From positions 124,001-188,000 of the forward strand of contig NZ_JAFBIY010000004.1 of assembly GCF_021531975.1 (NCBI RefSeq): a stretch of 64,000 nucleotides of DNA, in the 5' to 3' direction. A program made the translations under genes and the position numbers. Source of the stretch: Faecalicatena contorta. Its GTDB lineage: Bacteria; Bacillota; Clostridia; Lachnospirales; Lachnospiraceae. A model generated the notes under the pieces. That model was not told where the DNA came from. It did not search any database and worked only from the letters and a program-made list of their open reading frames with translations. How positions within the stretch are numbered: the first letter of the stretch is position 1; each line of letters begins with the position of its first letter. This document shows positions 24,702 to 33,148 of this stretch, piece after piece.

Positions 24702-25913
24702 ATGGAAAATATTGTGAGAAATGTTCGAGAAAAACTATGGAAAGAAATAGATGAAAAATACAGAAGCTTTAATCGTTCTCTTGTTCCGGGTGACACAGTA
24801 CCCATGTTAGGCGTACGTATGCCCAAATTGCGTGAAATTGCAAAGCAAATTGCAAAGAATGATGGATGGGAGTATGTGGATGCTGTAAAAAAACAGGAAA
24901 TGACAGGTGATGTCTTTCATGAGGAGCTTTTGCTTCATGGACTTCTAATCGGTTATATGAAATGTAAGGATGATGAGCGTACTGCCTTATTAGACGATTT
25001 TGTGCCGGTGATTAATAACTGGGCCGTCTGTGACAGCAGTTGCATGACGTATAAATTTATGAAAAAGAATACGGATTACTGGTTTGACTATCTTACCAAA
25101 TATACCGAAAGCGTGCGGGAATATGAAATCCGTTTTGCTGTTGTTTCACTTTTGGACCACTTTATCACAGAGGATTATATTACAAGAGTACTTGATATAC
25201 TGGGTAATATCAAACACGAAACGTATTATGTGAAAATGGCAGTTGCATGGGCGGTCTCTGTCTGTTATGTTAAATTCCCAGAGTTAACTTTAGAATTGCT
25301 TACCGGAGATAAATTAGATGACTTTACCCATCAGAAATCTATTCAGAAAATACGGGAGTCATACAGGGTAAGTGCAGAAGAAAAAGAATATTTGAAATCA
25401 TTAAAGAACAGGAAGAACAATAAAATTACATTTCGATATGCAGTCCGTGATGATATTCCGCTGATATATGATTTTATAAAGAAGCTGGCTGATTACGAAA
25501 AGGTTCCGGAAGCTGTTACAGCCACGGAAACGCTTCTTGATGAATGGCTGTTTGAAAAACAGAGAGCAGAAGTTGTTTTTGCAGTACTTGATGGGAAAGA
25601 AATTGGTTTTTCATTTTTTTATCAGACAATGCCTGCATATATCGGAAAAGGTGGCATCTATATTGATGATCTGTTTATTGATGCCAGATACCGTGGCAGA
25701 GGATATGGCAGACTTTTGCTTAAGCGCATGGCAGAAATTGCTTTGGAGCGTGGGTGTGGGAGGATGGAATGGTGCTGCCTGAAATGGAACGAATCAAGCA
25801 TGAATTTCTATCGTTCCATGGGAGCAATCCCTTTAGATGAATGTACAATACTGCGGATGCCTGAAAATCGACTGAAAGAATTGACCGGCATACGTCCGGA
25901 GGATAGAGGTTAA
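24702..25913 (+). CDS. Fusion of an AlkD-like DNA alkylation repair domain and a GNAT acetyltransferase
   Basis: Residues about 1-225 match AlkD-type HEAT-repeat proteins (MLGVRMPKLREIAKQIAK, INNWAVCDSSC, VKMAVAWAVSVCYVKFPE), which bind DNA and in some members excise alkylated bases. After a Lys/Asn-rich linker, residues about 238-390 are a GNAT acetyltransferase with the acetyl-CoA loop DARYRGRGYGRLLLKR and the NFYRSMGA end motif, similar to SSAT/thialysine acetyltransferases. There is no stop or RBS between the parts, so it is one 403-aa protein. The AlkD catalytic residues cannot be confirmed by eye. HelD follows 2 bp later. Confidence 0.85.
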   Translation: MENIVRNVREKLWKEIDEKYRSFNRSLVPGDTVPMLGVRMPKLREIAKQIAKNDGWEYVDAVKKQEMTGDVFHEELLLHGLLIGYMKCKDDERTALLDDFVPVINNWAVCDSSCMTYKFMKKNTDYWFDYLTKYTESVREYEIRFAVVSLLDHFITEDYITRVLDILGNIKHETYYVKMAVAWAVSVCYVKFPELTLELLTGDKLDDFTHQKSIQKIRESYRVSAEEKEYLKSLKNRKNNKITFRYAVRDDIPLIYDFIKKLADYEKVPEAVTATETLLDEWLFEKQRAEVVFAVLDGKEIGFSFFYQTMPAYIGKGGIYIDDLFIDARYRGRGYGRLLLKRMAEIALERGCGRMEWCCLKWNESSMNFYRSMGAIPLDECTILRMPENRLKELTGIRPEDRG

Positions 25914-25915
25914 TT

Positions 25916-27937
25916 TTGAACGAAAATGATTTTTTAAAAGAGATTACAGATAAACTTAGAACCAGGATTGAAGAAATCGATCAGACTCTTCTCAAAGGAC
26001 GAAATGAAGTTTCACAGATGAATGAATATTACTGGGAAAATTATGCCGAGATGGATGAGTATGGGTATGAAATATATGATAACCAGCAGGCACTTCTAAA
26101 TCAGGTAAACGCGAATCAGGAACAACGAAAGTTAAAGCATCGTCTGGAACGTATGCTGGATGCTCCGTATTTTGGAAGAGTTGATTTTCGGTATGACGGT
26201 GATGATGAATCAGAAAAGTTCTATATCGGAATTGCTAATTTTGCTGTCCAAACAGGACATACACCTCTTATATATGACTGGAGAGCACCGGTTAGTAGTC
26301 TCTTTTACGACTACGACAGAGGACCGGCATCATATGAAGCGCCAGGGGGTCAGATGGATGGCGAGATCACTTCAAAATGGCAATATAAGATCAAAAATGG
26401 CCAAATGGTTTATTGTTTTGAAAGTGATACCAAGATTGATGATGAGATTTTGAAGGAAGAACTTGGTCTGAATGGGGATGTACAGCTTAAAAATATTGTT
26501 CGTACTATTCAGAAAGAGCAAAATGCGATCATACGAAATACAAAAGATAAGATCCTGGTAATCCAGGGAGCGGCTGGAAGCGGTAAGACATCTGTCGCAC
26601 TGCACCGTATTGCATATCTTCTTTATCACGACCGAGACAGACTGAAAGCATCAGACATCCTGATTCTTTCACCAAACAGTGTTTTTTCGGATTATATTTC
26701 ACATATTCTGCCTGAACTTGGTGAAGAGAATATTCAGGAGATGAGCTTTGATATTTTTGCTTATAAAGAGTTGCTGGACGTTGTTTCCGACTGTGAAGAC
26801 AGATATGATTATCTGGAAAAGCTAATGAAAATACAGAGTAAGGATTACTGTCTGCATTATCAGGAAAAGCAGTCAGCTGCATTTCTGGGACAAATTGAAT
26901 CCTTTCTTGCAGTTCTGGAAGAAGAACTGATGAATTTTAAAACTGTAAAATTCCGGAAAACCAAAATGACAGAAGAACAGGTCATACATCTGTTTTATTT
27001 CCGGTTTCAGACAATTCCACTTCTGGCGAGAATGGATGCTATTATGGAATATTTCATTGACGAATATGAGACGCTGCATGGCAGGAAATTGTCTGAGGAA
27101 GATGAAGAATATATCCGGCAGCAATTTGACAGTATGTATATCACGAAAGACATTTATCGCATCTATGGATGGCTCATGGAACAATGTGGGTATCCATTTG
27201 CGGCAGATCTTGATCCTGAGAAGCGGAAACTCGAATATGAAGATGTTTTTCCTATGCTGTATCTGAAATATCGTTTGCAGGGGATCCGTCAGCATAAACA
27301 TATTAAGCATCTTGTCATTGACGAAATGCAGGATTATTCTTATTTGCAGTATGTTATTTTGGAACATTTGTTTTCCTGTCGTATGACGATTCTTGGAGAC
27401 CGTGCACAGACACTGGACATAGAATGTCAGGACGTATTAAGATTTCTGCCCAGAATATTCGGTCGCAATATCCGAAAACTGGAAATGAAGAAGAGTTACC
27501 GCAATACAAAAGAGATTGCAACCTATGCTTCAGACCTGACGAATGTGAAAGATCTGGAGTTCCTTGATCGACATGGGAAAGAAGTCGTAGAACAGTATTT
27601 TGAGGATGATGAGAAACTATTTGCATCCATCAGGGATAATATCAATATTGGACAAGACGGATTTGAGACTGCTGCCATAATCGTGATGACAGAAGGCGAA
27701 GCCAGAGACATAAGCAGACTGTTAGGTAAAAGAGGAATGCATACGCACTATATTGACAGAAACAGCAGTGCCTTCCGAAAGGGAATTACCGTTACGACCT
27801 TCTATCTGGCAAAAGGGCTTGAGTTTGACCAGGTATTTGGTATTTTTCACAAAAAGGAAAATCCGCTCGAAAAACAGGCAAAATATATATGTGCAACCCG
27901 TGCTCTACATGAGTTATATGTATATACATTAGACTGA
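25916..27937 (+). CDS. helD: HelD-like RNA polymerase recycling helicase
   Basis: This UvrD/Rep-like superfamily 1 ATPase resembles Bacillus HelD, which strips stalled RNA polymerase from DNA. The N-terminal coiled coil (about 1-80) is the part that enters the polymerase channel. Walker A is GAAGSGKTS (218-226); Walker B is VIDEMQDYSYLQY near 463; a C-terminal helicase motif is VTTFYLAKGLEFDQV. It is 673 aa. No ATG is available at the N-terminus: TTG 25916, shortly after AGAGG, is the best start and lies 2 bp after the AlkD-GNAT stop. Confidence 0.88.
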   Translation: MNENDFLKEITDKLRTRIEEIDQTLLKGRNEVSQMNEYYWENYAEMDEYGYEIYDNQQALLNQVNANQEQRKLKHRLERMLDAPYFGRVDFRYDGDDESEKFYIGIANFAVQTGHTPLIYDWRAPVSSLFYDYDRGPASYEAPGGQMDGEITSKWQYKIKNGQMVYCFESDTKIDDEILKEELGLNGDVQLKNIVRTIQKEQNAIIRNTKDKILVIQGAAGSGKTSVALHRIAYLLYHDRDRLKASDILILSPNSVFSDYISHILPELGEENIQEMSFDIFAYKELLDVVSDCEDRYDYLEKLMKIQSKDYCLHYQEKQSAAFLGQIESFLAVLEEELMNFKTVKFRKTKMTEEQVIHLFYFRFQTIPLLARMDAIMEYFIDEYETLHGRKLSEEDEEYIRQQFDSMYITKDIYRIYGWLMEQCGYPFAADLDPEKRKLEYEDVFPMLYLKYRLQGIRQHKHIKHLVIDEMQDYSYLQYVILEHLFSCRMTILGDRAQTLDIECQDVLRFLPRIFGRNIRKLEMKKSYRNTKEIATYASDLTNVKDLEFLDRHGKEVVEQYFEDDEKLFASIRDNINIGQDGFETAAIIVMTEGEARDISRLLGKRGMHTHYIDRNSSAFRKGITVTTFYLAKGLEFDQVFGIFHKKENPLEKQAKYICATRALHELYVYTLD

Positions 27938-27949
27938 GGATCTGAAAAA

Positions 27950-28429
27950 ATGAAGATAACTATTCTTACCGTTGGAAAAATAAAAGAAAAATATTTAAAA
28001 GATGCCATTGCCGAATACAGTAAACGGCTGAGCAGATACTGCCGGCTGGAGATTATAGAAGTGGCAGATGAGAAGACACCCGATAATGCAAGTGAAACAG
28101 TAGAAGATGCCATTCGGTCAAAAGAAGCCGAAAGGATCCTTAAATATGTAAAAGAAGATGCCTATATCATTACTCTTGAAATTGGAGGAAAGCAGCTTGC
28201 CTCTGAAGAGCTGGCAGAAAAAATCGAAAAGCTTGGAATTCAGGGGAACAGTCACATTATATTCATTATCGGTGGTTCCATAGGACTGGGAAAAGAAGTT
28301 TTAGAAAAATCTGACTATGCACTTAGTTTTTCCAGAATGACTTTTCCACATCAGCTGATGCGGGTAATACTGCTGGAACAGATATATCGGAGTTATCGGA
28401 TCATAAATGGAGAACCATATCATAAATAG
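27950..28429 (+). CDS. rlmH: 23S rRNA (pseudouridine1915-N3)-methyltransferase RlmH
   Basis: This SPOUT methyltransferase modifies pseudouridine 1915 in helix 69 of 23S rRNA, using SAM. The start MKITILTVGKIKEKYLKDAI, the SAM-binding FIIGGSIGLGKEVL and the C-terminal FSRMTFPHQLMRVILLEQIYRSYRIINGEPYHK (key parts MTFPHQ and EQIYR) are diagnostic. The 159-aa length is exact for the family. It follows HelD by 12 bp. Confidence 0.97.
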   Translation: MKITILTVGKIKEKYLKDAIAEYSKRLSRYCRLEIIEVADEKTPDNASETVEDAIRSKEAERILKYVKEDAYIITLEIGGKQLASEELAEKIEKLGIQGNSHIIFIIGGSIGLGKEVLEKSDYALSFSRMTFPHQLMRVILLEQIYRSYRIINGEPYHK

Positions 28430-28448
28430 CAGAACAGCAGGAGGACAA

Positions 28449-29160
28449 ATGAAAAGGCAAAATATTAATCGGGGATTATTTTACATTATAGGACTATTGG
28501 TTCTCGCCCTTGGCATCATACTGAATACAAAAGCCGGTCTTGGAGTATCACCAATCATTTCCGTTGCCTATAGTGTATCTGTGATTATAAATGCAAACTT
28601 TGGAAATATGACACTTCTTTTGTACAGTAGTTTTATTCTTATTGAAATGCTGCTGCATACAAGAACTCATTATTTGAAAAAAAGAGAACACCGGATGGAG
28701 TAGAAAGCAGTCTGAAATTACTACTTTTGAAGGACGCATTGCAGTTTCCCTTAAGTCTTGGTTTTACACGGTTCATGAATTTATTCTCAGATGCGATCCC
28801 TGCATATGATACACCGGGTGTAAGTGTGTTTTACAGTAGCTTTCCGGGGAGAATTATCGTTCTGATTTTTGCAATTATTCTGACAGGTATCGGTGCAGCA
28901 GTATCGCTGAATATGCGATTGATTCCAAATCCGGGAGATGGCATTGTACAGGCAATTGCTGATTGTATCGGAAAAACTGTTTTGACTTGTTTTGTATTTT
29001 GACAACAATCATCGTAGGAACTGTATTTGCAGGGCATATGATAGGAATTGGAATAGGAACTGTGCTGGCAGTCATAGGTGTGGGGAGAGTGATTGCTGTA
29101 TTTAATCACTTTTTTAAAAAGAAAATGGCAATATCAGCAGGTGTCGAAAACTGGGGTTAA
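28449..29160 (+). pseudogene. Frameshifted YczE/YyaS-type membrane protein gene
   Basis: The reading frame from ATG 28449 (after AGGAGG) encodes MKRQNINRGLFYIIGLL..NTKAGLGVSP, typical of the YczE/YyaS/YitT-like multispanning family. At the A7 run 28677-28683 the frame breaks and stops at 28703; removing one A restores GVESSLKLLLLKDALQF. A second break near 28970-28990 (GKTVL versus KNCFDLFCIL) shifts the frame again, and the third segment runs to 29160. Together the pieces make one protein of about 235 aa. Two lesions argue for a real pseudogene, though a sequencing error in the A-run cannot be excluded. Confidence 0.8.
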
Positions 29161-29199
29161 TGACAGGATTGTATAAAATCAAAGACAATCCCGTCTGGT

Positions 29200-29219
29200 T
29201 TGTATCTATTTAAGTACAA
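29200..29219. promoter_or_regulatory. TTGTA-N10-TACAA inverted repeat upstream of pflB
   Basis: The site reads TTGTATCTATTTAAGTACAA and ends 2 bp before the -35 box of pflB, a position suited to an activator. The same pattern lies upstream of adh at 20019-20038. Confidence 0.45.
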
Positions 29220-29221
29220 GA

Positions 29222-29250
29222 CTGACAAAATAATAACAATGTGCTATACT
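29222..29250 (+). promoter_or_regulatory. Promoter of pflBA
   Basis: CTGACA (29222-29227) and TATACT (29245-29250) are separated by 17 bp, 40 bp before the pflB ATG. No Rex-type GTTAA-N4-TTAAC site is present. Confidence 0.7.
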
Positions 29251-29290
29251 GTGCCCGTAAAAAACAAAGGCAAAGAAAAGGAGAGACAAA

Positions 29291-31543
29291 ATGGCACAGT
29301 TTGAACAGTGGGCAGGATTTACAGGAAGAAATTGGCAGAAGTCTGTAGATGTTCGTGACTTCATTCAGAACAACTACACACCATATGACGGAGATGAATC
29401 TTTCCTCGCAGATCCGACAGAGGCAACAAATAAGTTATGGAGCAGATTACAGGAACTCCAGAAAGAGGAACGCGCAAAAGGCGGCGTTCTGGATATGGAG
29501 ACAGAGATTGTATCTGGTCTTACAGCATATGGTCCGGGATATATTGATGAAGACATGAAAGAACTGGAAACAGTTGTAGGTCTTCAGACAGATAAACCAT
29601 TAAAGAGAGCATTTATGCCTTTTGGTGGAATTAAAATGGCAGAACAGGCATGTACAACTTATGGATACCAGCCAAGTGAAAAACTGCATGAAATTTTTAC
29701 GAAATATCATAAAACACACAATCAGGGTGTGTTTGATATCTATACCCCTGAAATGAAAAAAGCACGTCACAACAAGATCATCACAGGACTTCCGGATACT
29801 TATGGACGTGGACGTATCGTTGGCGATTACCGTCGTGTTGCACTTTACGGTATTGATTTCCTGATCGAGAAAAAACAGTACGATTTTGAAAGATATGAAA
29901 GACACGGTATGAAGGGTACAGATTTCCGCCTTCGTGAAGAAATTGCAGATCAGATCCGCGCATTGATCGGAATGAAAGAAATGGCAGCTATTTACGGTTT
30001 TGATATTTCCAAACCGGCAAAAGATGCGAAAGAAGCATTCCAGTGGCTGTATTTTGGATACCTCGCAGCGATTAAGACGCAAAACGGCGCTGCAATGAGT
30101 GTTGGCCGCATCTCTACTTTCCTTGATATTTATATTGAAAGAGACTTAAAGAATGGTACTCTTACAGAGACAGAGGCACAGGAACTTGTAGATCATATGG
30201 TAATGAAATTCCGTATGGTAAAATTCGCAAGAATTCCTTCTTATAATGAGTTATTCTCCGGTGATCCGGTCTGGGCAACACTGGAGGTGGCCGGTCTTGG
30301 GCAGGACGGACGTTCTATGGTAACGAAGAATGACTATCGTTTCCTTCATACATTACAGAATATGGGACCATCTCCGGAACCAAACCTTACTGTACTGTAT
30401 TCTCCAAGACTTCCGGAGAACTTTAAGAAATTTGCATCTCATATTTCAGTTGAGACAAGTTCTATTCAGTATGAGAATGATGATGTTATGCGTCCGGTAT
30501 GGGGAGATGACTACAGCATCTGCTGCTGTGTTTCTGCCACACAGACAGGAAAAGAGATTCAGTTCTTCGGTGCACGTGCAAACCTTGCAAAATGTCTGTT
30601 ATATGCAATCAACGGTGGTGTTGATGTGAAGACAAAACAGCAGGTGGGTCCGGCGTATAAACCGATTACTTCGGAATATCTTGATTATGATGAAGTAATG
30701 GCAAAATATGACGACATGATGGAATGGTTATCCAAACTGTATGTAGATACATTAAATATGATTCATTATATGCATGATAAGTATTACTATGAAGCTGCAG
30801 AGATGGCTCTGATTGATACACATGTAAGACGTACATTTGCGACAGGTATTGCAGGATTTTCACATGTAGTAGATTCCTTAAGTGCAATCAAATATGCAAA
30901 AGTAAAAGTAATCCGCGATGCAGATGGACTTGCAGTTGATTTTGAGACAGAGGGAGATTTCCCGAGATACGGTAATGACGATGATCGCGCAGATGACATT
31001 GCAATCTGGCTTCTTAAGACATTTATGCATAAATTAAGTAAATGTCATACTTATCGTGATTCTGAGCCGACAACATCCATTCTTACCATTACTTCTAACG
31101 TCGTATACGGTAAGGCAACCGGTTCTCTTCCGGATGGAAGAAAAGCAGGAGAACCATTAGCTCCTGGTGCAAACCCATCCTACGGTGCAGAGAAAAATGG
31201 GCTTTTAGCTTCTCTTAATTCGGTAGCAAAGCTTCCTTACGAACTGGCACTTGATGGTATTTCCAATACACAGACAATCAGTCCGGAAGCGCTTGGTCAC
31301 AGTGATGAAGAAAGAAGAGATAATCTGGTACGTGTTATGGATGGATACTTCAGCCAGGGAGCACATCACTTAAATGTGAATGTATTTGGTACAGAGAAGC
31401 TCATTGATGCAATGGAACATCCAGAGAAACCGGAATATGCGAACTTCACGATCCGTGTATCTGGATATGCGGTTAAGTTCATTGACCTGACACGAGAGCA
31501 GCAGATGGATGTTATTGCAAGAACATGTCATAAGGAAATGTAA
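29291..31543 (+). CDS. pflB: Formate C-acetyltransferase (pyruvate formate-lyase)
   Basis: This glycyl-radical enzyme splits pyruvate with CoA into acetyl-CoA and formate, a main anaerobic ATP-yielding route. The active-site cysteines lie in SICCCVSA (411-413; most homologues show a Cys pair) and the radical glycine in RVSGYAV (G725) near the C-terminus. At 750 aa it is full length and belongs to the true PFL branch rather than the diol-dehydratase branch. Its activase gene follows 34 bp downstream. It has a clear promoter with an upstream inverted repeat shared with adh. Confidence 0.97.
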   Translation: MAQFEQWAGFTGRNWQKSVDVRDFIQNNYTPYDGDESFLADPTEATNKLWSRLQELQKEERAKGGVLDMETEIVSGLTAYGPGYIDEDMKELETVVGLQTDKPLKRAFMPFGGIKMAEQACTTYGYQPSEKLHEIFTKYHKTHNQGVFDIYTPEMKKARHNKIITGLPDTYGRGRIVGDYRRVALYGIDFLIEKKQYDFERYERHGMKGTDFRLREEIADQIRALIGMKEMAAIYGFDISKPAKDAKEAFQWLYFGYLAAIKTQNGAAMSVGRISTFLDIYIERDLKNGTLTETEAQELVDHMVMKFRMVKFARIPSYNELFSGDPVWATLEVAGLGQDGRSMVTKNDYRFLHTLQNMGPSPEPNLTVLYSPRLPENFKKFASHISVETSSIQYENDDVMRPVWGDDYSICCCVSATQTGKEIQFFGARANLAKCLLYAINGGVDVKTKQQVGPAYKPITSEYLDYDEVMAKYDDMMEWLSKLYVDTLNMIHYMHDKYYYEAAEMALIDTHVRRTFATGIAGFSHVVDSLSAIKYAKVKVIRDADGLAVDFETEGDFPRYGNDDDRADDIAIWLLKTFMHKLSKCHTYRDSEPTTSILTITSNVVYGKATGSLPDGRKAGEPLAPGANPSYGAEKNGLLASLNSVAKLPYELALDGISNTQTISPEALGHSDEERRDNLVRVMDGYFSQGAHHLNVNVFGTEKLIDAMEHPEKPEYANFTIRVSGYAVKFIDLTREQQMDVIARTCHKEM

Positions 31544-31577
31544 GCACAGAAAAATAAAATAGCGAAGGAGCAAAACA

Positions 31578-32309
31578 ATGGCAGCAGGATATATTCACTC
31601 CACGGAAAGTTTTGGCTCTGTAGATGGACCGGGTGTCCGCTTTGTGATATTTACTGCAGGATGCGCTATGCGCTGTCAGTTCTGTCATAATCCGGATACC
31701 TGGCATATGAAAACCGGGACACCACAAGAAGCAGATGACCTGATTAAAAAAGCATTAAGATACCGCTCTTACTGGGGAAGTGAGGGCGGTATTACTGTCA
31801 GTGGCGGGGAACCTCTTCTGCAGATTGATTTTTTAGTCGAACTATTCCGTCTGGCAAAGAAAAACGGTATTCATACGACACTGGATACAAGTGGCAATCC
31901 ATTTACAAGAGAAGAACCTTTCTTCGGAAAATTTCAGGAATTAATGCAGTATACGGATCTGATTCTTCTGGATATCAAGCATATTGATGAGAAGGAACAT
32001 ATCCGTCTTACCGGACATACAAACAAAAACATTCTCGATCTGGCAGACTATTTGTCAGAAATCAATAAACCGGTATGGATCCGCCATGTACTTGTACCGA
32101 AAAGAAGTGATAAAGACGAATATTTAATAAGGCTTCGTGCATTTCTGGATACACTGAAGAATATTGCACGTATTGAAGTTCTTCCTTATCACACACTTGG
32201 AGAATATAAATGGAAAGAGCTTGGATATGCATATCCACTTACAGGAATTGAGCCACCGACAAAAGAAAGAATAGAAAATGCTGAAAAAATACTGCAAAAG
32301 TCATATTAA
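31578..32309 (+). CDS. pflA: Pyruvate formate-lyase-activating enzyme
   Basis: This radical SAM enzyme abstracts hydrogen from the PflB glycine to create its radical. The [4Fe-4S] motif is CAMRCQFC (C29, C33, C36), after GSVDGPGVRFVIFTAG. The SAM-binding GGE motif is VSGGEPLLQ. The 243-aa length without a ferredoxin insert fits PflA rather than activases of other glycyl-radical enzymes. It forms an operon with pflB. Confidence 0.96.
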   Translation: MAAGYIHSTESFGSVDGPGVRFVIFTAGCAMRCQFCHNPDTWHMKTGTPQEADDLIKKALRYRSYWGSEGGITVSGGEPLLQIDFLVELFRLAKKNGIHTTLDTSGNPFTREEPFFGKFQELMQYTDLILLDIKHIDEKEHIRLTGHTNKNILDLADYLSEINKPVWIRHVLVPKRSDKDEYLIRLRAFLDTLKNIARIEVLPYHTLGEYKWKELGYAYPLTGIEPPTKERIENAEKILQKSY

Positions 32310-32384
32310 AATTAGGATTGAACACAGCCGCCTTTTGTGTTAGCATCATACTATGGTCAACGAATGATAGCAGGAGGATACATT

Positions 32385-32795
32385 ATGACTTTTAAAGGCA
32401 GAGTTTCAAAAATATGGTATACAGCAATCGCAGTGCTCAATGGAATCGCAATTGCAAGTGTCATATACAGTGGTATTTCAAAAGCAATGATTTTTTCTCT
32501 CATTGTTCTTTTGCTTGTGGATCTGTATCTGATACCGGTATTATTTAAAAATGAGGTGACGGTAGACAAGAAGTCCGTTACGATATCTTTCGGATTATTA
32601 AAGAAAGTGCTTCCGGTACAGGATATTGCCCTTGTCAGACAGATGAAAGACTATTCCGCATCTTTTGCTGCAGATTTCAACAGAGTCGGAATCGAATCAC
32701 GCAGAATGACGACGGTATACGTTTCTGTTACAGAACCCGACGAGTTTATAGCAGCAATGATGAAGATGAACAAAAAGATCCGTCATATCATATAA
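32385..32795 (+). CDS. Small membrane protein with a PH-like C-terminal domain
   Basis: The 136-aa protein has two adjacent hydrophobic helices (about 10-50) and then a beta-rich domain (KNEVTVDKKSVTISFGLLKKVLPVQDIALVRQ) that resembles bacterial PH domains. The function is unknown. ATG 32385 is chosen because AGGAGG at 32372-32377 is 7 nt upstream; a longer in-frame start at 32337 lacks an RBS. It lies between pflA and the sporulation genes and may belong to neither. Confidence 0.6.
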   Translation: MTFKGRVSKIWYTAIAVLNGIAIASVIYSGISKAMIFSLIVLLLVDLYLIPVLFKNEVTVDKKSVTISFGLLKKVLPVQDIALVRQMKDYSASFAADFNRVGIESRRMTTVYVSVTEPDEFIAAMMKMNKKIRHII

Positions 32796-32808
32796 TGATG
32801 TGGTCCAT

Positions 32809-32837
32809 GCATATCTTTAAAGGCAGGTTCATAAACT
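32809..32837 (+). promoter_or_regulatory. Possible sigma-E-type sporulation promoter for yqfC-yqfD
   Basis: GCATATC (32809-32815), a 14-bp spacer and CATAAACT (32830-32837) resemble the mother-cell sigma-E pattern (ATATT-like -35, CATACAAT-like -10). It lies 26 bp before the yqfC ATG. In Bacillus the yqfCD genes are sigma-E controlled. Confidence 0.4.
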
Positions 32838-32863
32838 AAAACAAAATCTGTGAATGGCGTTTT

Positions 32864-33136
32864 ATGAAAACAAATTCTATTCGCAATAAAGTGGCAGAGT
32901 TTTCCGAACTTCCCAAGGATGTTGTTATGGGAATGCCGGTACTGACTTTAACCGGACACTCGGAACTGTGCCTTGAAAATTATAGAGGAATGATCGAATA
33001 TACGGATACGATCGTACGTATCATGACAAAGATCGGACAGATCAGGGTGACTGGAAAAGGCCTTCAGGTCGCATATTATACGAATGATGAGATGAAGATA
33101 ACCGGACGCATTGCGTCTGTTGAATATCAGCAATAG
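32864..33136 (+). CDS. yqfC: Sporulation protein YqfC
   Basis: The 90-aa protein matches the YabP/YqfC family: KVAEFSELPKDVVMGMPVLTLTGHSELCLENYRGMIEYTD in short blocks and a C-terminal GKGLQVAYYTNDEMKITGRI. It is a small mother-cell sporulation protein, needed in some species for engulfment-stage envelope functions. No strong RBS is seen before ATG 32864. It is followed 12 bp later by yqfD, the conserved partner. Confidence 0.92.
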   Translation: MKTNSIRNKVAEFSELPKDVVMGMPVLTLTGHSELCLENYRGMIEYTDTIVRIMTKIGQIRVTGKGLQVAYYTNDEMKITGRIASVEYQQ

Positions 33137-33148
33137 GAGGAAGCAAAA

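Noticed and set aside
29163-29191. GGATTGT/ACAATCC hairpin before pflB as a terminator
   Set aside because: The stem is only 7 bp with a long loop and no T-run follows.
32325-32340. AACACA/TGTGTT hairpin after pflA as a terminator
   Set aside because: The stem is 6 bp and no T-run follows; too weak to call.
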